From positions 1 to 5,382 of the forward strand of contig WLHO01000053.1 in assembly GCA_009702645.1 (NCBI GenBank): DNA of 5,382 nt, read 5' to 3'. This document shows, one piece after another, positions 1 to 5,382 of this stretch. A program made the position numbers and the translations under genes. The notes beneath the pieces were generated by a model. That model was not told the DNA's origin. It did no database searches and was given only the letters and a program-made list of their open reading frames with translations. Positions within the stretch are counted from its first letter, which is position 1. Each line of letters begins with the position of its first letter. This DNA comes from Actinomycetota bacterium (GTDB lineage: Bacteria; Actinomycetota; Actinomycetes; Actinomycetales; Microbacteriaceae).

Positions 1-736
1 AATTCAGTTCGAAGGATTTGTTTATCCTGCTTTTGATCAAATTGTTTCGCAGCTTGCAAAGCTCACCAACCGCTCCGAAGGACATCTATCGATGCCGGTT
101 GTTATTCGAATTCCTTACGGTGGTGGAATTGGTGCTGTTGAACATCACTCTGAATCTCCGGAGGCATACTTCGCTCACACACCAGGTCTACGAGTAATCA
201 GTCCATCAAATTCCAACGATGCTTACTGGATGATTCAGCAGGCAATCGAATCAAACGATCCGGTTATCTTCTTCGAGCCAAAGCGTCGCTACTGGCAAAA
301 GGGAATGGTTAATCTTGATGCACCACCATCCGGCATGCACGATGCCAAGGTGCTGCGTGAAGGTAGTCAATTAACCCTTGTTAGCTACGGACCGATGATT
401 CCAACTGCCCTGCAGGCAGCCGAGATTGCAGCTGCCGAAGGAATCAGCATTGAGGTAGTTGATCTTCGATCAATGTCACCGATTGATTTTGCAACAATCA
501 TCAACTCTGTGAAAAAAACCGGAAGGTTGGTTGTTGCATCCGAAGCATCGACTTCTTTCTCAGTCTCGGCCGAAATCGCTGCCAAGGTGGCAGAGCTGGC
601 CTTCTATCACCTAGAAGCACCTGTTATTCGAGTTGGAAGTTTTGATGTTCCTTATCCTCCTGCCAAACTTGAAGAACTGTTCTTACCCGATGCGGATCGA
701 ATTCTCGAAGCCGTTGACCGATCGCTTAGCTACTAA
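1..736 (+). CDS. bkdB: 2-oxo acid dehydrogenase E1 component, beta subunit (5' partial; probably branched-chain type)
   Basis: Beta subunit of the thiamine-diphosphate-dependent E1 enzyme, which with E1-alpha decarboxylates a 2-oxo acid and passes the acyl group to E2 lipoyl lysine in the cytoplasm. The reading frame is open from base 2, and the residues before the first ATG (base 92), including FEGFVYPAFDQIVSQLAKL, are conserved in the family. That ATG is therefore internal and the true start lies left of the window. About 245 residues are visible of an expected 320-350. The end of the pyrimidine-binding domain shows IPYGGGIGAVEHHSESPEAYF and FFEPKRRYW. The transketolase C-terminal domain starts near base 343 and ends YPPAKLEELFLPD. 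The gene ends 13 nt before the E2 gene, so the two are co-transcribed; E1-alpha presumably lies upstream. The branched-chain assignment rests on resemblance to actinobacterial BkdB; a pyruvate-type complex is not excluded. In Bacillus naming bkdB means E2, so read the symbol in the mycobacterial sense. Confidence 0.9.
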   Translation, partial: IQFEGFVYPAFDQIVSQLAKLTNRSEGHLSMPVVIRIPYGGGIGAVEHHSESPEAYFAHTPGLRVISPSNSNDAYWMIQQAIESNDPVIFFEPKRRYWQKGMVNLDAPPSGMHDAKVLREGSQLTLVSYGPMIPTALQAAEIAAAEGISIEVVDLRSMSPIDFATIINSVKKTGRLVVASEASTSFSVSAEIAAKVAELAFYHLEAPVIRVGSFDVPYPPAKLEELFLPDADRILEAVDRSLSY

Positions 737-743
737 AGGAGGG
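737..743 (+). promoter_or_regulatory. Ribosome binding site of the E2 gene
   Basis: AGGAGGG, directly after the E1-beta stop codon, ends 6 nt before the E2 ATG at 750. It is a near-perfect Shine-Dalgarno sequence and supports that start over the internal ATG at codon 5. Confidence 0.8.
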
Positions 744-749
744 CAATAA

Positions 750-2120
750 ATGTCACTAGCCATGTTCAACTTGCCCGATGTTGGCGAAGGTCTTACCGAA
801 GCCGAGATTGTTTCTTGGAAAGTTTCCCCAGGGGACACCGTCACGGTCAACCAAGTAATCTGCGAAATTGAAACTGCGAAATCAATTGTTGAACTTCCTT
901 GCCCATTTGCGGGAACTGTTGAGCAACTTCTTGCAAAAGAAGGAGACACTGTCGGGGTTGGCATGCCAATCATCTCGGTGCAGTCTGAAGGAAGTGTTTT
1001 GGTTGCAGGACCCAGCACAACTTCAATTCCGATTGTTCCTGAATCCGCAAGCACCCATCAGGCGGTTGCCGACATCGCAGCATCGGTTGCATCCGATGAA
1101 AACAAACCAAACCTTGTTGGCTACGGATCTGCTTCTCACGGTAGAACCAGAAGAAAGCGTGCAACAGGTCTGACAACACCTGCGATTGTTCCAACAGCAA
1201 CTTCTTCGATGCCACTTTCTCCATTGGTTCCAACTGCAGTCGTTGCAGCAAGTTCCTCAACGGATGTAATTGCTAAACCTCCAATTCGAAAGCTTGCTAA
1301 AGATCTAAACGTTGATCTGTCGAAAGTTCAGGCAACTGGATTAGCAGGAGAAATCACACGCGAAGATGTTGTCAACGCAGCATCTCAAGCGTCGGTGTTT
1401 AGAAACCTTAAGACTCCTGCAGTTCCATCCGAGCGTGAAGAGCGAATCCCGGTTAAGGGAGTTAGAAAAGCAATTGCAACCGCAATGGTGCAGTCGGCTT
1501 TCACCGCCCCACACGTATCGATTTTCGTTGACGTCGATGCCACTAGAACTATGGAATACGTAAAGCGCTTGAAGGCTTCCACCGACTTTGCTGGCGTGAA
1601 GGTCACACCACTTCTACTGATGGCCAAGGCGATGATGTGGGCAGTAAGACGTAATCCAACGGTGAACTCAACCTGGACCGATACCGAAATCATCGTTCAC
1701 AACTTTGTGAACTTTGGTGTTGCTGCCGCAACCCCAAGAGGCTTGATTGTTCCAAACATCAAAGACGCCGACAAGATGGGCATGTTTGAACTGGCCCAAG
1801 CTCTCGAGAAACTGGCTGCAACAGCCCGCGAAGGTAAGACCACGCCGGAAGATATGAAAGATGGCACAATCACCATCACCAACATCGGTGTCTTCGGTGT
1901 TGATACCGGAACTCCGATTCTGAACCCGGGACAAGTTGCCATTGTTGCTTTGGGATCAATTCGTCCAAAGCCTTGGGTTGTTAACAACGAGATTGTGATC
2001 CGCCAGGTAACAACAATCGGTGCCACCTTCGACCACCGTGTGGTCGATGGTGACGTAGCCTCCAGGTTCGTTCAAGACGTAGCTTCGGTAATCGAGGAGC
2101 CAGCACTGCTTCTTGATTAG
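750..2120 (+). CDS. bkdC: Dihydrolipoamide acyltransferase, E2 component of a 2-oxo acid dehydrogenase complex (probably branched-chain)
   Basis: E2 core enzyme, 456 aa. It takes the acyl group from E1 on a swinging lipoyl arm and transfers it to CoA. Residues 1-80 form a single lipoyl domain, with the lipoylated lysine expected at K44 in the motif [12 protein letters not shown]. Residues about 85-175 are a Ser/Ala/Thr/Pro/Val-rich flexible linker that includes LVGYG and a basic patch GRTRRKR, as I recall in actinobacterial BkdC proteins. Residues about 176-212 are the peripheral subunit-binding domain ([17 protein letters not shown]...GEITREDV), which docks E1/E3. From about 231 to the end is the acyltransferase catalytic domain, with H429 and D433 in DHRVVDG as the catalytic pair. 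Length and domain order are normal for a one-lipoyl E2. No E3 (lipoamide dehydrogenase) gene follows, so E3 is supplied from elsewhere. Substrate specificity (branched-chain or pyruvate) cannot be settled from sequence alone. Confidence 0.93.
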   Translation: MSLAMFNLPDVGEGLTEAEIVSWKVSPGDTVTVNQVICEIETAKSIVELPCPFAGTVEQLLAKEGDTVGVGMPIISVQSEGSVLVAGPSTTSIPIVPESASTHQAVADIAASVASDENKPNLVGYGSASHGRTRRKRATGLTTPAIVPTATSSMPLSPLVPTAVVAASSSTDVIAKPPIRKLAKDLNVDLSKVQATGLAGEITREDVVNAASQASVFRNLKTPAVPSEREERIPVKGVRKAIATAMVQSAFTAPHVSIFVDVDATRTMEYVKRLKASTDFAGVKVTPLLLMAKAMMWAVRRNPTVNSTWTDTEIIVHNFVNFGVAAATPRGLIVPNIKDADKMGMFELAQALEKLAATAREGKTTPEDMKDGTITITNIGVFGVDTGTPILNPGQVAIVALGSIRPKPWVVNNEIVIRQVTTIGATFDHRVVDGDVASRFVQDVASVIEEPALLLD

Positions 2121-2129
2121 ACAATAATT

Positions 2130-2154
2130 CTTATTGACTATCATTCTCAATAAG
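2130..2154 (+). promoter_or_regulatory. Candidate Zur operator (25-bp palindrome) in front of znuA
   Basis: The arms CTTATTGA (2130-2137) and TCAATAAG (2147-2154) are perfect reverse complements flanking the 9-bp centre CTATCATTC, whose AT/AT positions are also symmetric. The core TGACTATCATTCTCA (2135-2149) fits the actinobacterial Zur pattern TGAnnATnATnnTCA, as in the Streptomyces-type TGAAAATGATTTTCA. It overlaps the -35 box and spacer of the znuA promoter, where bound Zur would block RNA polymerase. A Zur gene closes the operon it would control. Binding itself is an inference. Confidence 0.85.
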
Positions 2155-2163
2155 GCTTAGACT
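2134..2163 (+). promoter_or_regulatory. znuA promoter (TTGACT - 18 bp - TAGACT), predicting a leaderless transcript
   Basis: The -35 TTGACT (2134-2139) and -10 TAGACT (2158-2163) are separated by 18 bp. Both hexamers are close to the housekeeping actinobacterial consensus. The -10 ends only 6 nt before the ATG at 2170, so transcription should start at or within a base or two of that A. No Shine-Dalgarno is present between the -10 and the ATG, which fits leaderless translation. Confidence 0.75.
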
Positions 2164-2169
2164 GATTTC

Positions 2170-3105
2170 ATGAAGATCAGAAGCCTTGCTCTAGCCATCT
2201 CCGCCGTTCTCGTTCTGGCCGGATGTGCGCCAACCCAACCAGAGACTCAACCAACGGAAGAGCCCTTCACCGGGATCACCATCGTTGCCTCAACCAATGT
2301 TTGGGGAGATGTTGCCAAATCAATTGGCGGGGACCGAGTCCAGGTGGTTTCAATCATTGAAAACTTTGCCCAAGACCCACACTCTTACGAGGCTTCGGCT
2401 CGTGACCAGCTAGCAGTTAACGATGCTGACCTGATTGTTGCCAACGGTGGCGGCTACGACCCGTTCATCGACGCCCTAGCCAAATCAGCCGGCAACGAAA
2501 ACGTCGTCTATGCCTACCTAGCCGAAGAGCTTGAAGCAGAGGACGAGAATCCCAAGGATGATGGCCACAACCACGACCATTCCGATGGCAACGAACACGT
2601 TTGGTATGACTTTCACGTGGCTGAAGACTTTGCCAGCCGCTTAGCTGGTGCGCTAGCCGCGCTAGACCCGGAGTACTCAACGCTTTACTCAGACAACTTA
2701 GTTGTCTTCCAGAGCGAGATTGAAATCTTAGAAGATCGCATGGCGGAGATTTCAGGCAAGTATTCGGGAGCTAGTTTTGTGGCATCAGAGCCGGTTGCCA
2801 ACTACCTGTTGATTGAAATCGGGCTGAAAGACCTAACGCCTAAGTCTTTCTCACAAGCAATTGAAGAAGAACTTGATGTATCTCCTAAGGATTTGCTTGA
2901 AATCCAGAACCTAATCAAAGCAAAGTCCGTTGATGTGTTTGTGGTTAACCCACAAACCGGAAGCGTGCAGATCGACGGACTGGTTGAACTGGCTAAACAA
3001 AACGGAGTTGCTGTAGTTGAGATGAGCGAACTGCTCCCAGCAGGCTCTAGATACTACGACTGGATGGATCTAAACATCGCCAATCTAGAAGCTGCTCTTA
3101 GGTAA
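2170..3105 (+). CDS. znuA: Zinc ABC transporter substrate-binding lipoprotein (ZnuA/AdcA type)
   Basis: Cluster A-I metal-binding protein (ZinT-less ZnuA/TroA fold, 311 aa, a normal length) that captures Zn2+ at the outer face of the membrane and hands it to ZnuB. The N-terminus is a lipoprotein signal: KIR, a hydrophobic stretch, then lipobox LAGC with the lipidated Cys at 19, followed by a Pro/Thr/Gln/Glu tether. Likely ligands are H71 (DPHSYE), H143 (EHVWYD), E207 (SEPVANY, where ZnuA usually has His) and E287 (SELLP). A short His/Asp loop (H133, H135, H137) precedes H143, as in zinc rather than manganese carriers. The C-terminus ends ..SRYYDWMDLNIANLEAAL. ATG 2170 is the start because the signal peptide begins there and the promoter sits immediately before it. 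It is first gene of znuA-znuC-znuB-zur. Zinc is inferred from the His loop plus the linked Zur; manganese is the less likely alternative. Confidence 0.92.
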   Translation: MKIRSLALAISAVLVLAGCAPTQPETQPTEEPFTGITIVASTNVWGDVAKSIGGDRVQVVSIIENFAQDPHSYEASARDQLAVNDADLIVANGGGYDPFIDALAKSAGNENVVYAYLAEELEAEDENPKDDGHNHDHSDGNEHVWYDFHVAEDFASRLAGALAALDPEYSTLYSDNLVVFQSEIEILEDRMAEISGKYSGASFVASEPVANYLLIEIGLKDLTPKSFSQAIEEELDVSPKDLLEIQNLIKAKSVDVFVVNPQTGSVQIDGLVELAKQNGVAVVEMSELLPAGSRYYDWMDLNIANLEAALR

Positions 3106-3108
3106 GTT

Positions 3109-3909
3109 TTGTCTTCGCAACCGATCCTAAATGTTCAAAAGGCAAGCCTGTCTTTTGGCGATAGGAGCATCTGGAAAGATCTAGATCTTGCTGTTGCACC
3201 CGGTGAATTCATTGCCGTAATCGGCGCGAATGCTTCCGGAAAAACAGTTTTGCTAAAAGCCATCCTTGGTCAGCTACAACTTTCCAGCGGAGCAATTGAA
3301 CTACTCGGCAAATCAGTTGCCCATGGTTCAAGACAGATCGGTTACATCCCGCAGCACAGACAAGCAGATTCTGGACTACCACTTCGCGCCCGAGATCTAC
3401 TTCGCATGGGACTAGACGGTCATCGCTTTGGAATTCCACTTCCATCGAATGCAACTGCTAAAAAAGTTTCGAAGATGCTTGAAGCAGTCGGTGCAGAAGA
3501 TATTGCAAACACCCCGATTGGCCAGCTATCAGGCGGGCAGTTGCAGCGCATCAGAGTTGCGCAAGCAGTTATCGATAATCCAAAACTTATTTTGGCCGAT
3601 GAGCCACTCAGTGCACTTGATCTAAAGCAGCAATCACTTGTTGCAGAGCTGATTGATTCTCAGCGCCAGCAAAACGGCGCTGCAGTTTTGTTTGTCACTC
3701 ACGATGTCAACCCGGTGCTTGATTACATTGACCGAGTTCTATACCTTGCCAACGGACAGTTCCGAATCGGAACGCCGGATGAAGTTTTGCGATCTGATGT
3801 TCTATCAAAGCTTTATGGCCGAAGCGTTGATGTGGTTCGAAACCAGGGACGCATTGCAGTTCTTGGTTCTTCAGATCACACTCACCACGACGATGAGAAG
3901 TGGTTGTAA
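3109..3909 (+). CDS. znuC: Zinc ABC transporter ATP-binding protein
   Basis: Cytoplasmic ATPase (266 aa) that drives zinc import through ZnuB. All ABC motifs are visible: Walker A GANASGKT (39-46), Q-loop Q82 (YIPQ), signature LSGGQ (140-144), Walker B LILADE with D164/E165, D-loop SALD, and H-loop H198 (FVTHD). The C-terminus after about residue 240 has a His/Asp-rich tail, HTHHDDE, plausibly a weak metal-binding appendage. The start is a TTG 3 nt after the znuA stop, with AGGTAAG around 3100-3106 (overlapping the znuA stop) as a modest ribosome binding site. No upstream ATG is available, since the N-terminal ABC beta-strand (PILNVQKASLSFGD) begins right after the TTG. The protein is translationally coupled with znuA upstream and overlaps znuB by 1 nt. 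Closely related Mn or Fe family members share these motifs; zinc comes from context. Confidence 0.92.
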   Translation: MSSQPILNVQKASLSFGDRSIWKDLDLAVAPGEFIAVIGANASGKTVLLKAILGQLQLSSGAIELLGKSVAHGSRQIGYIPQHRQADSGLPLRARDLLRMGLDGHRFGIPLPSNATAKKVSKMLEAVGAEDIANTPIGQLSGGQLQRIRVAQAVIDNPKLILADEPLSALDLKQQSLVAELIDSQRQQNGAAVLFVTHDVNPVLDYIDRVLYLANGQFRIGTPDEVLRSDVLSKLYGRSVDVVRNQGRIAVLGSSDHTHHDDEKWL

Positions 3910-4742
3910 TGGAAAGACTTTTCGATTTCTCCGATTACGACCAGCTAATTCCGCTGGTTCAGAATTCTTTGATTGCTGGATTACTGCTTGGCATCATGGG
4001 TGGACTTATCGGCGTTTTTGTGATGACGAGGGACATGTCTTTCGCGGTTCATGGAATTAGCGAATTGTCTTTTGCAGGAGCTGCAATTGCTTTGCTTATT
4101 GGATTGAACGTTGCGCTAGGCGCAACCTTTGGTTCGATTGTTGCTGCCATCATCATCGCGATTATGGGAACCCGAGCTAAAGATAGAAACTCGATTATCG
4201 CAGTGCTGATGCCCTTTGGTCTTGGTATTGGAATCTTGGCTCTTGCTCTTTACGAAGGAAGAGCTGCGAACAAGTTTGGATTGCTAACCGGCCAGATAAT
4301 TGCCGTTGATGATCCGCAGGTGTTCTGGCTTATTGCCACTTCGCTGGTTGTTGTTATCGCGCTGCTTGTCATCTGGCGACCACTGAGCTTTGCAAGTTTG
4401 GATCCAGAAGTTGCCGAAGCAAGGGGTGTTCCAACCAAGGCACTTGGAATTGTTTTCATGTTGCTGCTTGCCTTGGCTGTTGCAGCATCGGTGCAAATTG
4501 TTGGAGCGCTACTTGTTATGACGCTTCTTGTCACCCCTGCTGCTGCAGCACTTCGACTTACCTCTTCGCCGTTGTTGGTTCCGATTCTCAGCATGGTGTT
4601 TGCGGTGGTGGCGGTAGTTGGTGGAATCTTGTTAGCCCTTGGCGGCGGATTGCCAATTAGTCCTTACGTGACTACGTTGTCGTTTGCGATCTATCTGGTT
4701 GCAAGAGTTATAGAAAAAGTGCGCAGCAGGCAGGTGAAGTGA
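3909..4742 (+). CDS. znuB: Zinc ABC transporter permease
   Basis: ABC-3 family integral membrane permease that forms the zinc channel for ZnuA/ZnuC. The protein is 277 aa and strongly hydrophobic, with roughly eight membrane segments; the first is near residues 21-39 (LIAGLLLGIMGGLIGVFVM). The family hallmark GALLVMTLLVTPAAAA lies near residues 199-214, and a Gly-rich hairpin (GGILLALGGGLPISPY) comes near the C-terminus. The last residues (KVRSRQVK) are basic and probably cytoplasmic. I chose ATG 3909 because it forms a TAATG overlap with the znuC stop and has GAGAAG (3895-3900) 8 nt upstream; a GTG at 3900 would add only three residues and overlap its own ribosome binding site. The zur gene follows after 4 nt. 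Function is by family and context; there is no direct evidence for the metal from this protein. Confidence 0.91.
   Translation: MERLFDFSDYDQLIPLVQNSLIAGLLLGIMGGLIGVFVMTRDMSFAVHGISELSFAGAAIALLIGLNVALGATFGSIVAAIIIAIMGTRAKDRNSIIAVLMPFGLGIGILALALYEGRAANKFGLLTGQIIAVDDPQVFWLIATSLVVVIALLVIWRPLSFASLDPEVAEARGVPTKALGIVFMLLLALAVAASVQIVGALLVMTLLVTPAAAALRLTSSPLLVPILSMVFAVVAVVGGILLALGGGLPISPYVTTLSFAIYLVARVIEKVRSRQVK
4733..4739 (+). promoter_or_regulatory. Ribosome binding site of zur, overlapping the znuB end
   Basis: GGTGAAG lies inside the last codons of znuB and ends 7 nt before the zur ATG at 4747. Translation of zur is therefore likely coupled to that of znuB. Confidence 0.55.
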
Positions 4743-4746
4743 ATAA

Positions 4747-5151
4747 ATGGGCGAAACCGTAAAGCGCAACACCAAACAAAAATCAGCCGTCAGACATGCT
4801 TTGTCTGAAGCGGTTGGTTTTGTCTCTGCTCAGCAGCTTCACCTGGTGCTAAAAAACCACGGTTCCAGCACATCTCTTGCCACCGTTTACCGGACGCTCA
4901 ACGAACTGGTCTCTTCCGGGGAGGCTGACTCCCTGCAGTCGGCCGATGGGGAGTTTTTGTATCGGGACTGTGGCGAGGGGCACCACCATCACCTGATTTG
5001 TAGGGTTTGTGGCCAAACTGTGGAAATTGAGGCCGAAAAGGTCGAATCCTGGGCCGATCAGGTGGCCAAAAGCCATGGATTTTCATCCCCCAGCCACACC
5101 ATTGACATCTTTGGGACCTGTGGTCCCTGCCAGAAAAAAGTTGCAAAGTAG
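4747..5151 (+). CDS. zur: Zinc uptake regulator, Fur family (Zur/FurB)
   Basis: Fur-family zinc-sensing repressor, 134 aa. The N-terminal winged helix covers about residues 10-75, with recognition helix SLATVYRTLNELVSSG (43-58). The C-terminal dimerisation and metal domain carries every ligand I recall for M. tuberculosis FurB, shifted by one residue: structural site C85, C88, C125, C128; sensory site D61, C75, H80, H82; third site H79, H81, E100, H117. The block EGHHHHLICRVCG (77-89) is diagnostic of Zur rather than ferric or peroxide regulators. It is last gene of the zinc operon, 4 nt after znuB, so Zur should repress its own synthesis through the operator before znuA. A tight hairpin, GGGACC/GGTCCC at 5113-5127, lies within the codons for the CGPC motif. 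Metal occupancy and operator choice are inferences from the family. Confidence 0.93.
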   Translation: MGETVKRNTKQKSAVRHALSEAVGFVSAQQLHLVLKNHGSSTSLATVYRTLNELVSSGEADSLQSADGEFLYRDCGEGHHHHLICRVCGQTVEIEAEKVESWADQVAKSHGFSSPSHTIDIFGTCGPCQKKVAK

Positions 5152-5170
5152 CCAGAAACTAGCCTAGACT
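5141..5170 (+). promoter_or_regulatory. Candidate rpmB promoter (TTGCAA - 18 bp - TAGACT)
   Basis: The -35 TTGCAA (5141-5146) lies within the last codons of zur. The -10 TAGACT (5165-5170) is identical to the -10 proposed for znuA, with the same 18-bp spacer. Transcription would begin near 5177, giving an 88-nt leader before the rpmB ATG. A weaker alternative is TTGCGG (5180-5185) with TATAGA (5202-5207). No match to the Zur core seen at 2135-2149 occurs here. Confidence 0.6.
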
Positions 5171-5179
5171 TGGGGCTTG

Positions 5180-5200
5180 TTGCGGATTTGTCCGCAAATC
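5180..5200 (+). repeat. Overlapping, mutually exclusive inverted repeats in the zur-rpmB gap
   Basis: TTGCGGA/TCCGCAA (5180-5186 and 5191-5197, loop TTTG) is a perfect 7-bp stem. GATTTG/CAAATC (5185-5190 and 5195-5200, loop TCCG) is a perfect 6-bp stem. They share bases and cannot form together. The hairpin would sit 3 nt from the predicted 5' end of the rpmB mRNA. It is followed by TTATAG, not a T-tract, so a strong rho-independent terminator for the zinc operon is unlikely. The rest of the 5152-5264 gap holds the promoter, a weak bulged stem (CAAGC 5214-5218 with GCTTG 5240-5244) and the rpmB ribosome binding site. Confidence 0.65.
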
Positions 5201-5253
5201 TTATAGAGGCTTACAAGCAAACTATTTTGGATGTTTCTAGCTTGTCTTGCCTA

Positions 5254-5260
5254 GAGGAGG
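5254..5260 (+). promoter_or_regulatory. Strong ribosome binding site of rpmB
   Basis: GAGGAGG ends 4 nt before the ATG at 5265. It is a near-complete anti-16S match, as expected for a highly expressed ribosomal protein gene, and fixes the start. Confidence 0.8.
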
Positions 5261-5264
5261 AAAG

Positions 5265-5382
5265 ATGGCAGCTTACTGTCAGGTGACTGAGACCAAGCCA
5301 CAATTTGGTCATGCCGTCTCGCACGCTCAGAACAAGACCAAGCGTCGCTTTAACCCAAACATCCAGAAGAAGACTTACTTCG
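5265..5382 (+). CDS. rpmB: 50S ribosomal protein L28, N-terminal half (3' partial; zinc-free type)
   Basis: Component of the large ribosomal subunit. Thirty-nine codons are visible of about 78 and the gene runs off the window edge. The L28 signature is clear: AAYCQVT near the start, FGHAVSHA, then [16 protein letters not shown]. There is a single Cys at position 5 followed by QVT, where zinc-binding L28 has a Cys-x-x-Cys pair. This resembles the cysteine-poor form (as in E. coli L28 and mycobacterial RpmB2), which needs no zinc. In many actinobacteria such forms are made under zinc starvation and controlled by Zur. Lying 113 nt behind zur fits that theme, but the gene has its own promoter and no visible Zur box, so it may simply be the housekeeping L28. 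Related genomes often place rpmG and rpsN next, which cannot be seen here. Confidence 0.92.
   Translation, partial: MAAYCQVTETKPQFGHAVSHAQNKTKRRFNPNIQKKTYF

Noticed and set aside
92..736. ATG at base 92 as the start of the E1-beta gene
   Set aside because: The frame is open to the window edge and the preceding 30 codons encode conserved E1-beta residues (FEGFVYPAFDQIVSQLAKL). It also has no good ribosome binding site.
683..1054. Long - strand open frames opposite the E2 gene (also 970-1260 and 1697-2026)
   Set aside because: They lack recognisable domains and ribosome binding sites, and lie fully antisense to a well-supported enzyme gene, so they are shadows of its codon pattern.
2130..2154. 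Palindrome as a rho-independent terminator of the E2 gene
   Set aside because: The stem is AT-rich with a 9-nt loop and has no T-run after it. Its match to the Zur core and its overlap with the -35 box explain it better.
3900..3908. GTG at 3900 as the znuB start
   Set aside because: It adds only Val-Val codons before the ATG at 3909, and no ribosome binding site lies at proper distance. The ATG has GAGAAG 8 nt upstream and a TAATG junction.
5113..5127. GGGACC-TGT-GGTCCC hairpin followed by an A-run, as a terminator
   Set aside because: It lies inside zur and encodes the essential CGPC zinc ligands. The following tract is A-rich on the + strand, and no - strand gene converges here that it could terminate.
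5211..5244. Zur box or riboswitch in the AAAC...GTTT stretch of the rpmB leader
   Set aside because: Only short arms pair, with a 3-nt bulge. The centre is not symmetric and the TGA/TCA half-sites are absent.

Overview
The window looks like a chromosomal segment of an actinobacterium, most likely a small-genome freshwater member of the Microbacteriaceae (Luna-type lineages such as Rhodoluna or Aquiluna). This placement is an inference from four things: a base composition near 50% GC by eye, unusually low for the group; E1-beta, E2 and L28 sequences of the type I associate with that family; TAGACT-like -10 boxes; and an apparently leaderless gene. No search was run.

Layout, all on the + strand. 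(1) Bases 1-2120 carry the end of a 2-oxo acid dehydrogenase operon: a 5'-truncated E1-beta gene, then the complete lipoyl E2 acyltransferase gene. The pair is probably the branched-chain 2-oxo acid complex (BkdB-BkdC). (2) Bases 2121-2169 are a 49-nt gap holding a 25-bp palindrome with the 15-bp core TGACTATCATTCTCA, an excellent candidate Zur operator. It overlaps the -35 box and spacer of a promoter that would start transcription at, or within a base or two of, the znuA ATG. (3) Bases 2170-5151 hold a tightly packed zinc operon, znuA-znuC-znuB-zur, with gaps of 3, -1 and 4 nt. (4) Bases 5152-5264 are a 113-nt gap with a likely second promoter and a leader containing two mutually exclusive hairpins. 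(5) From base 5265 to the edge is the start of rpmB (ribosomal protein L28).

How the genes work together: ZnuA is a lipoprotein that captures Zn2+ outside the membrane, ZnuB is the membrane channel and ZnuC the ATPase. Zur, the last gene of the operon, has all ten metal ligands expected of an M. tuberculosis FurB-type zinc sensor. It should bind the palindrome when zinc is plentiful, shutting off uptake and its own synthesis. The neighbouring L28 lacks the Cys-x-x-Cys pair of zinc-binding L28, so it looks like the zinc-free kind that Zur often controls in actinobacteria. However, I see no Zur box in front of it here.

I do not see an undescribed system. The parts are known families. The points worth a second look are the compact leaderless, operator-embedded znuA promoter, the overlapping palindromes there, the divergent ZnuA ligand set and the rpmB leader.
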